Assembly: GCA_020846575.1 (NCBI GenBank)
Contig: JADLDQ010000357.1
Location: 1-5,791 of the forward strand
DNA from: Burkholderiales bacterium
Lineage (GTDB): Bacteria; Pseudomonadota; Gammaproteobacteria; Burkholderiales; SG8-39
Direction: 5' to 3'
DNA: 5,791 nucleotides
Shown here: piece by piece, positions 1-5,791 of the stretch
Layout of the letters: the number at the start of each line of letters is the position of its first letter
Position numbering within the stretch: position 1 is the stretch's first letter
Made by a program: the position numbers and the translations under genes
Notes under the pieces: model-generated
Database searches by the model: none
What the model saw: the letters and a program-made list of their open reading frames with translations, nothing else
Told to the model about the DNA's origin: nothing

Positions 1-56
1 ATCGACGACACGGTAGGCCTCGGGACTGCGAACCTCAGAATCTCACGACCTGGACG

Positions 57-1439
57 TCATGTGCCCTCGTCCACCTTGCCCTGCGCCGCCGGCTTGAGCC
101 CGTGCCGATTGATCAGGTCATACAGCGTCGGGCGGCTCACCCCCAGGAGCTCGGAGGCGCCCAGAATGTTCCCGTCCACCCGGCACAGTGCCTTGATGAT
201 GGCGTCGCGCTCCGCGCGCTCGCGGACTTCACGCAGGTTGATCGGCTGGAGATCTTCCGGGGCTGAGTCCATGCCAAGGTCGTCGCGACCGATCTGCGCG
301 CCCTCCGCCATGATGACCGCTCGCTTGATGCAGTTCTCCAGCTCCCTCACGTTGCCCGGCCAGTCGTGCGCCTCGATCGCTTCCAGCGCGCCCGGCTTGA
401 AACCGTGGATCGACCGGCCTTCCTGCCGGGCGAACTTCTGCAGCAGCGCGTGCGCGAGCAGCGTGGCGTCGCCGATGCGCTCGCGCAGCGCAGGGATGGT
501 GATGACGATCTCGCTCAACCGGTAGTAGAGATCCTCGCGAAAACGGCCCGCCTCGATGAGTTTCTTCAGGTTCTGATGCGTGGCGCAGACGATGCGCACG
601 TCGACCGCGATCTCCTCCCGGCCGCCGATGCGCTCGACCGCCCGTTCCTGGAGAAAGCGAAGCAGCTTCGCCTGCAGCGAGGGCGGCAGGTCACCGACCT
701 CGTCGAGAAAGAAGGTCCCGCCGTCGGCGAACTCGATCTTGCCGCGCGTCTGCCTGCTGGCGCCGGTAAACGCACCTTTCTCGTAGCCGAACAGCTCCGA
801 TTCCAGGAGGTTTTCGGGGATGGCGGCACAGTTGATCGCCACGAAGCGCTTGGCCGACCGGGCGCTCAACTGGTGCAGCGCCCTCGCCAGCAGTTCCTTG
901 CCGGTACCCGATTCGCCCAGCAGCATCACGGTCGCGTCGGACGGGGCCACCTTCTCGACGCTACGGCAGATCTTCAGCATGCCGGGGTCCCGGGTGATGA
1001 TCCCCTGCGTCGGCGCATCCTGGGTCAGCTGCAGTCGCCGGTTCTCCTGCTGCAGCGCATGCAGGCGGAAGGCGCGCTCGATCGCCAAGCCGAGGATCTC
1101 CGCATCGAAGGGCTTCTGGTAGAAATCGTAGGCGCCCATGCCGACCGCCTTCACCGCGTTGCTGCGGTCCTGGTTGCCGGTAACCACGATCACCTTGGTG
1201 TCCGGGGCGAGCGCGAGAATCTGCTCCAGCGTCGCGAGACCCTCGGCAGCGCCGTCCGAATCGGGAGGCAGGCCAAGGTCCAGCGTCACCACCGCGGGTT
1301 CGTGCCGCCTCAACTGCGCGAGCGCCGACTCGCGATCTCCCGCCACCAGCGTTTCGTAGGCGTCGAGGCTCCAGCGCATCTGCTTTTGCAGACCCGGGTC
1401 GTCCTCGACGATGAGCAGGATTCTCGCGTCCTTGTTCAA
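57..1439 (-). CDS. prsR: PrsR, PEP-CTERM system sigma-54-dependent response regulator
   Basis: Cytoplasmic transcription activator of the NtrC type, 460 aa, close to the usual length of the PEP-CTERM-box response regulator family (TIGR02915). Residues about 6-125 form a receiver domain with acidic residues E12/D13/D14, phospho-acceptor D54, T87 and K109. A short linker leads to the AAA+ domain: Walker A GESGTGKE at 175-182, intact sigma-54-contacting GAFTGA loop at 222-227, Walker B GGTFFLDEV at 240-248, and FREDLYYRL at 300-308. A Fis-type helix-turn-helix lies at about 424-446 (NILGASELLGVSRPTLYDLI). Known family role: with PrsK and RpoN it activates PEP-CTERM-linked genes. The start is TTG at 1439-1437. 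It overlaps the prsK TGA by 4 bases (TTGA), is preceded by GAGGGG, and places the receiver domain at the N-terminus; the next Met is residue 21, inside that domain. Translational coupling to prsK is likely. All key residues are present. The family call is high confidence; its target genes are inferred. Confidence 0.95.
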   Translation of the reverse strand: MNKDARILLIVEDDPGLQKQMRWSLDAYETLVAGDRESALAQLRRHEPAVVTLDLGLPPDSDGAAEGLATLEQILALAPDTKVIVVTGNQDRSNAVKAVGMGAYDFYQKPFDAEILGLAIERAFRLHALQQENRRLQLTQDAPTQGIITRDPGMLKICRSVEKVAPSDATVMLLGESGTGKELLARALHQLSARSAKRFVAINCAAIPENLLESELFGYEKGAFTGASRQTRGKIEFADGGTFFLDEVGDLPPSLQAKLLRFLQERAVERIGGREEIAVDVRIVCATHQNLKKLIEAGRFREDLYYRLSEIVITIPALRERIGDATLLAHALLQKFARQEGRSIHGFKPGALEAIEAHDWPGNVRELENCIKRAVIMAEGAQIGRDDLGMDSAPEDLQPINLREVRERAERDAIIKALCRVDGNILGASELLGVSRPTLYDLINRHGLKPAAQGKVDEGT

Positions 1440-3514
1440 GCTCGCCCCTCTGCCGCAACGCGCGCACTGGATGTCGAATCGTCTTCGTGCACCGGCAGCA
1501 GGAGGCGGAAGATGGTCCCTCGCCCCTCGACGCTCTCGACCTCGATGCGGCCGCCGATCTCGCGCACGTACTGCTGCACCTCATAGGTCCCGATGCCCAT
1601 GCCGGCCGACTTGGTCGATTCGAACGGCTTGAATAGCCGCTCCCGGATGAACGATTCGCTCATACCGCAACCGCTATCCGCGATCTCGATGACGGCCTGC
1701 CCGTCCCGGCGCGACAGGCTGGCCACCACCCGTCCGTCCGCGGGCGTCGCCTCGATTGCGTTCTGCACCAGGTGCCCGACGACACGCTCGAGCCGCGGCC
1801 GGTGCGCAAGGACCGCCGCCTGTGCGTCGCTTTCGTCGAACCGGGGCGCGGGCGAGGAAGCGCTGCGGGCTCTTACCGCCGCCCTCAGCAGGTCGTTCAA
1901 CGCGACCGGCGCTGCCGGCGTCAGGGAGTACCCGCCCCTCAGCTGGAACAGCAGCCGCTTCATCTTGTCAACCGAGTTGGACACCGTCTCGATCATGTCC
2001 CGCTGGAACTCGGGCGTGTGGCGATGTTTCTCGGAGTTGGTCAGCAGCAGCGATAGCTGGGCCACCAGGTTCTTCAGATCGTGTACCACGAACGCGGACA
2101 TGCGGTTGAAGGATTCGAACTGCCGCGCGACCAGAAGCGCCTTGGCGGCTTCGAGCTGAGCGAGATAGCTGGCCGCCTGCCGGCCGGCGGTCTTCAGGAT
2201 ATCGTGAACCTCCCAGTCCAGGCGTATTTTACCCTTGGAGCGGGTGAGTACGACGAATCCAAGCAGGCCCTCGTGCAGCATGAGTGGAACGACCAGCCAG
2301 GCGGCGGGCGTGTCGCGAAGCCAGCCCGGAAGCGTCAGGCCCGGGTACACATCCGGACTCGCGATGCACTCCTCGAGCTCGATGACCCACTGGTGCTCTT
2401 CGAGGAAGCGACAGAGCGAATTCCCGCCAGGCTCGGCGAGCGAGCGCCGGGGCATGTTCCAGGTCGCGACCTCGTCGAACGCTCCGCTGTCCTGGCGGAG
2501 CAAGAGGATTCCGCCCGGGCTCTCCACCAGGTCCGCGATCGCCTGGATGGAGCGTTCGTGCAGTTCCGCCCCGGGTTCGCCCTCCGATAGGGTGCGGGTG
2601 AACCGCAGCCATTCCTCGCGGTAGTCATAGCGGTAGCTGAAGAAGTTCTTGCTGAGAAAGACCTTGAGCCTGGCCCGGAGCGTACCGGAGGCGAAGATGA
2701 TCACCAGCAGTTGCAGGGCGCCGAACAGGAAAGTGACTTGCAGCACCACACCCCAGGTCCCGCCGAAGAACCGGATGTAGTAGCCGGCCGCCGCCATCCC
2801 GAGAAGGTATACCGCAGCGCCGAGAATCGCCGTGGAATGGAAAACGATCCGCCGCGACACCGTGATGTCCAGCGACCAGGTTGGATTGCGAGACGCGGAA
2901 ATCGCGATGAGCGGTACCGCAAGCGCATCGACCACGCCTCGAGCCGCCCAGATGTCCATGCTCACCCGCCTGAACAGCAGGGCGTCGGCGTACAAGTAGA
3001 AATCGCAGACGAATATTCCGCCCAGAGCCAGGCACAGGAACTTGATTCCCCAGCGCTGCTTGGGACTGACCTCGCGGTACAGCTGTTCGACCAGCACCAT
3101 TCCGACGACGCTCAGCAGGAGCCTCGCCAGGATTTCGTACGTCCGCAGATCCGAGACCCTTGGCCCGCTCGAGTAGATCGTACCGGCGAGGACGGCGGCG
3201 CAGAACAGCGCCAGCGCCACCGCCGCGGTACGAAGACTGCGCGTCGCCTTGTGCGAGTACCCCAGCAGCACGATGAGAAAGCAGAACCAGGCCGCGCTTC
3301 GAACGATCTCGGCAGCTTCGACGAAGAGCGCGGACCGTTCGGGATTCAAGGCCCAGTAGGCCGCACCCGCCGACCAGATCGCCATGATCAGGCAGGCGGT
3401 GGCGAGCAGCGCACCCTGAAGCCGGCCGCGCCAGCTCGACACCAGGAGCAGGAACACCAGCAGGAACGCAGCACCGCTGGCCGAGTAGCTGAACGTTCCG
3501 ATGGGCAGAGACAT
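1436..3514 (-). CDS. prsK: PrsK, PEP-CTERM system membrane histidine kinase
   Basis: Sensor histidine kinase, 692 aa, matching the PEP-CTERM histidine kinase family PrsK (TIGR02916). The N-terminal ~280 residues form a multi-helix membrane region with hydrophobic segments near 12-28, 34-55, 72-86, 94-113, 127-145, 157-175, 225-243 and 255-276, plus a weaker one near 190-207. Next comes the family-typical junction KNFFSYRYDYREEWLRF (289-305). A GAF-like domain spans about 315-450. The phospho-acceptor H478 sits in FVVHDLKN (475-482). The ATPase has an N box around N585 (HLVQNAIEAT), G1 DSGCGM (613-618), F box RLFKPFESTK (626-635) and G2 GMGIGTY (638-644). No receiver domain is fused. The ATG at 3514 was chosen because MSLPIGTFSY leads directly into the first membrane helix. 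The frame stays open 86 codons further upstream, but that part is Arg/Pro/Gly-rich and does not look like protein. The ribosome site is weak (AGG about 6 bases before ATG). It overlaps prsR by 4 bases, so the two are surely one transcription unit. The signal sensed is unknown. Confidence 0.95.
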   Translation of the reverse strand: MSLPIGTFSYSASGAAFLLVFLLLVSSWRGRLQGALLATACLIMAIWSAGAAYWALNPERSALFVEAAEIVRSAAWFCFLIVLLGYSHKATRSLRTAAVALALFCAAVLAGTIYSSGPRVSDLRTYEILARLLLSVVGMVLVEQLYREVSPKQRWGIKFLCLALGGIFVCDFYLYADALLFRRVSMDIWAARGVVDALAVPLIAISASRNPTWSLDITVSRRIVFHSTAILGAAVYLLGMAAAGYYIRFFGGTWGVVLQVTFLFGALQLLVIIFASGTLRARLKVFLSKNFFSYRYDYREEWLRFTRTLSEGEPGAELHERSIQAIADLVESPGGILLLRQDSGAFDEVATWNMPRRSLAEPGGNSLCRFLEEHQWVIELEECIASPDVYPGLTLPGWLRDTPAAWLVVPLMLHEGLLGFVVLTRSKGKIRLDWEVHDILKTAGRQAASYLAQLEAAKALLVARQFESFNRMSAFVVHDLKNLVAQLSLLLTNSEKHRHTPEFQRDMIETVSNSVDKMKRLLFQLRGGYSLTPAAPVALNDLLRAAVRARSASSPAPRFDESDAQAAVLAHRPRLERVVGHLVQNAIEATPADGRVVASLSRRDGQAVIEIADSGCGMSESFIRERLFKPFESTKSAGMGIGTYEVQQYVREIGGRIEVESVEGRGTIFRLLLPVHEDDSTSSARVAAEGRA
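1445..1450 (-). promoter_or_regulatory. Ribosome binding site supporting the TTG start of prsR
   Basis: The minus strand reads GAGGGG, then five bases (CGAGC), then TTG. This purine-rich Shine-Dalgarno-like site lies inside the end of prsK. It supports TTG at 1439 as the true start of prsR, because the next Met codon (residue 21) would remove part of the receiver domain. Confidence 0.6.
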
Positions 3515-3543
3515 CGCTTGCCTGTTCAGAGAACGGATGGCCA

Positions 3544-3560
3544 CCCGCAGTCCACGCGGG
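3544..3560 (-). repeat. Small GC stem-loop in the prsK leader
   Basis: CCCGC and GCGGG are separated by 7 bases and can form a five-pair all-GC hairpin on the minus-strand RNA. It lies 30-46 bases before the prsK ATG. Such short stems are common by chance in sequence this GC-rich, so a regulatory role is only a possibility. Confidence 0.25.
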
Positions 3561-3892
3561 CTGTCCTGGCGTTCGAGAGCGCCGCTGCTCGCCGGGTGCC
3601 CGGCGTCCTTCCGGCCCCCTCGCCGCCGCCTGCGGGCGGGAGCACGCGGCGCGGCGCCTGGGGCCCAATTTCCCGGCTCGCGGCGCCTGCGCGGACGGTA
3701 CCCCGTGGTAGCGCCGGATGCACGAGTACCGGTCGAGGAATGGGATTCCTGCCCGGCTCCGTCATCCGGCACGGAGCAGGCAGGGCGCCGGAACTCCAGC
3801 TCTCAAGCGACCGAGACGCGATCCGCCGGCGCTTGCCTTCGCCGTGAGGGGATTTCTCGACTTCCCGGGGCATCACACGCGTCGGGGGACGC

Positions 3893-3908
3893 CCTGCCGC
3901 GCGACAGG
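3893..3908 (-). terminator. Weak hairpin just after the sugar transferase stop
   Basis: On the minus strand CCTGTC-GCGC-GGCAGG forms a six-pair stem (one G-U) with a four-base loop, starting 5 bases after the TGA of the transferase gene. No T tract follows, so it does not meet the usual form of an intrinsic terminator. It might protect an mRNA 3' end or cause partial termination. It is not strong evidence that transcription stops before prsK. Confidence 0.25.
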
Positions 3909-3913
3909 CAGCT

Positions 3914-5305
3914 TCAGCGCGCCCCTTTGCCCCATAACACGACTTCGATGGTTGCGATCAGAACCATGAGATCGAGGAAAAGCCCGTGATTCTTGACGTA
4001 GTACAGGTCATGCTGGAGTTTCTCGATGGTGTCGTCAAGGGTGGCCCCGTAGGGGCACGACACCTGAGCCCACCCGGTAATACCCGGTTTGACGGTGTGG
4101 CGCAGGGAATAGTAGGGAATCTGCTCGACCAGTCTGTCGACGAAGAACGGCCGTTCCGGGCGCGGACCTACGAAGCTCATTTCACCCCTGAACACGTTCA
4201 CGATCTGAGGCAGTTCGTCGATGCGCAGCTTGCGGATGATACGGCCGACCCGTGTAGTGCGATCGTCGTTTGCCGAGGCCCAGCGCGGCTTGCCGTCGCC
4301 CTCCGCGTCGGTCTTCATGCTTCGCAGCTTGAACACGGTGAACACCCGGCCTCCCTGACCGACGCGCTCCTGGCGATAGATCACCGGTCCGCCACCCTCC
4401 AGGAAGATGCAGATGCCTGCGATGATCATCACCGGCAGGGCGACGATGAGCAGCACCGCGCTCGCCATGAGATCGAAGAGCCGCTTGACGAAGTTCCTCC
4501 ACGCGCCGATCCGGAACCCCTCGCCCAGCACCATCCAGCTAGGGGTAATGGATTCCAGCAGTACCTGCCGGTATTCGCGCTCGAAGAAATCCGGCAGCTC
4601 GGTGATCCTGATACCGTTCATCCGGCATTTCAGAAGGTCCTGGACCGGCAATCCGCCGCCCCGGCGATCGCGCACCGCGAGCACGATCTGATTGACCCGA
4701 TACTTCTCGGCAATGGAAAGCAGGGTTTCGCCCGGAGCAACGGTCAGCACGCTGGGTGAGGGCACGAAGTGCTGGCCCGGCTGCAATGAGAGATAGCCGA
4801 CCACGACGTGGTTCTGGTTGCGTTGCGCGAATTGCGCGAATTTCATCACCCGAGAACCGGTTCCCAGTACCAGCACGCGGGCCTTGAACCTCGACAGGTC
4901 GCCCCACTTGCACAGGCCGTAGCGCAGCAGCGCACTCGCGCACACCGCGGCGATCACCGAACCCATCAGGGCGTCGAACCCAGGATTCATGGAAGGCACC
5001 AGCCTGAACAGGACCAAGGCCACCGCACACGTCACCAGGCCCGCGCCAAGCAGTCGGACCTGAACGACCCTCTGGTTGCCCCAGACGCTCAGGTCATAGA
5101 GACCCAATCCCGTGATGACCACAAGCATCTGCAGCGGCAGCGCGGCGGTCACCAGCAGGACGTTTCCGGCCGCACCGGGTGACGCACCAAACGCCAACAG
5201 GTGCACCGAGGCGCTCAGGTAGACGGACAGCGCAATGACCAGGGACTCCAACCCGACCAGCAGGGTCAGTCTCGCCGAGACGTAATGGCTGAATATACGG
5301 ATCAT
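3914..5305 (-). CDS. PEP-CTERM/XrtA-associated polyprenyl-phosphate sugar phosphotransferase (EpsB_2-like)
   Basis: Membrane enzyme of 463 aa that transfers a sugar-1-phosphate from a nucleotide sugar to an undecaprenyl-phosphate-type carrier, the first step of exopolysaccharide repeat-unit assembly. Four hydrophobic helices lie near 12-33, 48-69, 84-103 and 110-128. A Rossmann-like domain (about 140-245) includes VLVLGTGSRV at 144-153. A further hydrophobic helix (about 276-302) begins the bacterial sugar transferase domain (PF02397), which runs to the end. That domain shows KRLFD (274-278), FKLRSM (325-330), the catalytic Asp-Glu pair D363/E364 in RIDELPQ, then GEMSFVGPRP (374-383) and KPGITGWAQV (406-415). 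Overall form and the MIRIFSHY N-terminus fit TIGR03013 (PEP-CTERM-associated, EpsB_2); the sugar is unknown. ATG at 5305 is the only possible start before an upstream in-frame stop. There is no good Shine-Dalgarno sequence. A sigma-54 promoter lies 14 bases upstream. The same-strand neighbours are prsK and prsR. Confidence 0.92.
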   Translation of the reverse strand: MIRIFSHYVSARLTLLVGLESLVIALSVYLSASVHLLAFGASPGAAGNVLLVTAALPLQMLVVITGLGLYDLSVWGNQRVVQVRLLGAGLVTCAVALVLFRLVPSMNPGFDALMGSVIAAVCASALLRYGLCKWGDLSRFKARVLVLGTGSRVMKFAQFAQRNQNHVVVGYLSLQPGQHFVPSPSVLTVAPGETLLSIAEKYRVNQIVLAVRDRRGGGLPVQDLLKCRMNGIRITELPDFFEREYRQVLLESITPSWMVLGEGFRIGAWRNFVKRLFDLMASAVLLIVALPVMIIAGICIFLEGGGPVIYRQERVGQGGRVFTVFKLRSMKTDAEGDGKPRWASANDDRTTRVGRIIRKLRIDELPQIVNVFRGEMSFVGPRPERPFFVDRLVEQIPYYSLRHTVKPGITGWAQVSCPYGATLDDTIEKLQHDLYYVKNHGLFLDLMVLIATIEVVLWGKGAR

Positions 5306-5319
5306 CGGCTCATGTCCAG

Positions 5320-5335
5320 TGCAACCATCGTGCCA
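5320..5335 (-). promoter_or_regulatory. Sigma-54 (-24/-12) promoter for the sugar transferase gene
   Basis: The minus strand reads TGGCACGATGGTTGCA, which matches the sigma-54 consensus TGGCACG-N4-TTGCA at every fixed position, with GG and GC exactly 10 bases apart. It faces the sugar transferase and ends 14 bases before its ATG. Counting from the -12 C (5321), transcription should begin near 5309-5311. The neighbouring gene prsR encodes an activator with an intact GAFTGA loop, so PrsR is the likely activator; this link is inferred. Confidence 0.85.
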
Positions 5336-5347
5336 TATGCTTCGCGC

Positions 5348-5393
5348 GTAAAATGGTGAAAAAATCTATTTGAAACAACCGATTAACTGGACA
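5348..5393. promoter_or_regulatory. A/T-rich patch upstream of the -24 element, possible bending or activator region
   Basis: Around -40 to -85 from the predicted start, the sequence becomes A/T-rich, including an A6 run at 5359-5364 and the similar words GTAAAA (5348) and GTGAAAA (5356). Two CAACCG copies lie 19 bases apart (5376-5381 and 5395-5400). ACTGGACA at 5386-5393 is an inverted copy of TGTCCAGT at 5313-5320. A/T-rich DNA at this place is common in sigma-54 promoters, where bending lets the distant activator touch the polymerase. No specific binding protein can be assigned. Confidence 0.35.
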
Positions 5394-5404
5394 GCAACCG
5401 GTCC

Positions 5405-5422
5405 CGGCACGTCGCGATGCCG
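5405..5422. repeat. Short inverted repeat about 100 bases upstream of the sigma-54 start
   Basis: CGGCA and TGCCG are separated by 8 bases, and the spacer is the word CGTCGCGA. That word also appears inside the stronger dyad at 5581-5599. The centre is about 104 bases upstream of the predicted transcription start, within the usual range for enhancer sites of NtrC-type activators. The arms are short and the sequence GC-rich, so this may be chance. Confidence 0.3.
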
Positions 5423-5580
5423 TACCGCTCCGCACGCCCCGTCAGATTCACGACAGCCTGCGCGGCTTCATGACGCCTGCACTCGATTGTTGGGACCCTC
5501 CCATGAGTCCCGCGCATAACCCTCAACGCGAATTCCAACCGACCCCGGCCAGCGCAAGGTGAGAAAACATCGTCGAAGAC

Positions 5581-5599
5581 CTCGTCGCGACGCGACGAG
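5581..5599. repeat. Perfect 19-bp dyad, candidate operator or enhancer
   Basis: CTCGTCGCG-A-CGCGACGAG is a perfect inverted repeat with 9-bp arms around a single central base. As RNA it would form an eight-pair stem with a three-base loop, but neither strand has an adjoining T tract, so a terminator is not favoured. Its centre lies about 280 bases upstream of the predicted sigma-54 start. As double-stranded DNA it has the form of a site for a dimeric helix-turn-helix protein; which protein is unknown. Confidence 0.5.
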
Positions 5600-5633
5600 T
5601 TCGGCGCTCCACGGCGCGGACGAACCCGGATGT

Positions 5634-5669
5634 ATTCAGTCCGCCATTCAGTCCGGCATTCAGTCCGGC
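5634..5669. repeat. Three tandem copies of a 12-bp unit
   Basis: The unit ATTCAGTCCGSC occurs three times head to tail with exact 12-base spacing, starting at 5634, 5646 and 5658. Copies two and three are identical; copy one differs only at position 11 (C for G). It lies outside any recognised gene. The period is a multiple of three, so a coding origin is conceivable, but no gene fits around it. Its length can be expected to vary between strains by slippage. Confidence 0.8.
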
Positions 5670-5791
5670 TTGGTCACACCCCGACTCCGCACAGGCGTCG
5701 CTCTGGCCTTATGCAGACGAGTGCGCGTGTGCTGACGATACAAATACATGCTCTCAGATCGAAGCTGAATTGTGAATGGCAAATTTCTCAG

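Larger units (their letters stand above)
3515..3913. other. Gene-free spacer between sugar transferase and prsK
   Basis: This 399-base, very GC-rich stretch separates the sugar transferase stop from the prsK ATG. Several frames are open across it on both strands, but the translations are Arg/Pro/Gly/Ala-rich, lack any recognisable domain and look like products of base composition. I see no -24/-12 promoter and no convincing -35/-10 pair facing prsK. A small stem-loop lies at each end (3893-3908 and 3544-3560), neither followed by a T run. It is therefore most simply a long untranslated spacer or leader. Whether prsK is reached by read-through or has its own promoter cannot be settled from the sequence. 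Confidence 0.5.
5336..5791. other. Gene-free region upstream of the sigma-54 promoter
   Basis: No credible protein or RNA gene is seen in these 456 bases. The part nearest the promoter (5348-5390) is notably A/T-rich compared with the rest of the window, and so are the last 60 bases. The region holds a short dyad at 5405-5422, a perfect 19-bp dyad at 5581-5599 and a 12-bp tandem repeat at 5634-5669. It is the expected place for activator binding to the sigma-54 promoter and perhaps also carries the upstream region of an unseen neighbour to the right. An open frame from ATG 5630 on the plus strand continues past the window edge but lacks supporting evidence. Confidence 0.5.

Noticed and set aside
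1..56. Search for a terminator or gene start after prsR
   Set aside because: The 56 bases left of the prsR stop show no strong hairpin, T tract or start signal; too short to interpret.
366..1586. Plus-strand open frame of 406 codons opposite prsR
   Set aside because: It lies antisense to a gene with complete, well-conserved domains. Its translation is Arg/Leu/Gln-rich with no recognisable motif, as expected for a shadow frame in GC-rich DNA.
3515..3772. N-terminal extension of PrsK from an upstream ATG at 3772
   Set aside because: The extra 86 residues are low-complexity Arg/Pro/Gly-rich sequence in front of a first membrane helix that begins naturally at MSLPIG; no family resemblance is seen.
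2711..3847. Plus-strand open frame of 378 codons opposite prsK and the spacer
   Set aside because: Arg/Gln/Pro-rich composition without domain motifs, antisense to the PrsK membrane region; a shadow frame.
3986..4759. Plus-strand open frame of 257 codons opposite the sugar transferase
   Set aside because: Antisense to the conserved PF02397 domain with intact catalytic residues; its translation has no recognisable features.
5581..5599. Dyad as an intrinsic terminator
   Set aside because: The stem is strong, but no T run adjoins it on either strand; the nearest TTTT on the minus strand is more than ten bases away.
5630..5791. Plus-strand open frame from ATG 5630 running off the right edge
   Set aside because: Only 54 codons are visible, it begins across the tandem repeat, it has no clear ribosome site, and its sequence is His/Arg/Ser-rich without a known motif. 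A divergent gene beginning near the edge (for example GTG at 5772) cannot be judged from so few bases.

Overview
The window comes from a GC-rich bacterial genome. Its gene content points to a Gram-negative proteobacterium of the exosortase A (XrtA)/PEP-CTERM type, such as a beta- or gammaproteobacterium. The sequence does not allow a genus call. All three recognisable genes lie on the minus strand, so the window is transcribed from right to left.

Layout in transcription order: (1) 5336-5791 is a gene-free upstream region. It holds three 12-bp tandem repeats, a perfect 19-bp dyad and an A/T-rich patch. It ends in an excellent sigma-54 (-24/-12) promoter at 5335-5320. (2) 5305-3914 encodes a membrane polyprenyl-phosphate sugar phosphotransferase of the PEP-CTERM/XrtA-associated group (TIGR03013/EpsB_2-like), which starts exopolysaccharide repeat-unit synthesis on the lipid carrier. 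(3) 3913-3515 is a GC-rich stretch of 399 bases without a credible gene. (4) 3514-1436 encodes PrsK, the PEP-CTERM system membrane histidine kinase. (5) 1439-57 encodes PrsR, its sigma-54-dependent response regulator. PrsR starts at TTG and overlaps the prsK stop by 4 bases. Positions 1-56 hold no visible feature.

Working together (inference): PrsK senses an unknown signal and phosphorylates PrsR. PrsR has an intact GAFTGA loop for contacting sigma-54 and would activate -24/-12 promoters. The only such promoter seen here sits directly before the sugar transferase. This suggests that PrsK/PrsR/RpoN controls the first membrane step of polysaccharide synthesis. If transcription runs through the 399-base gap, the system would also feed back on its own genes. 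The predicted transcription start falls only about 4-6 bases before the transferase ATG, with no Shine-Dalgarno sequence between them, so the mRNA may be nearly leaderless. No exosortase, PEP-CTERM substrate protein, RNA gene, mobile element or CRISPR array is visible.
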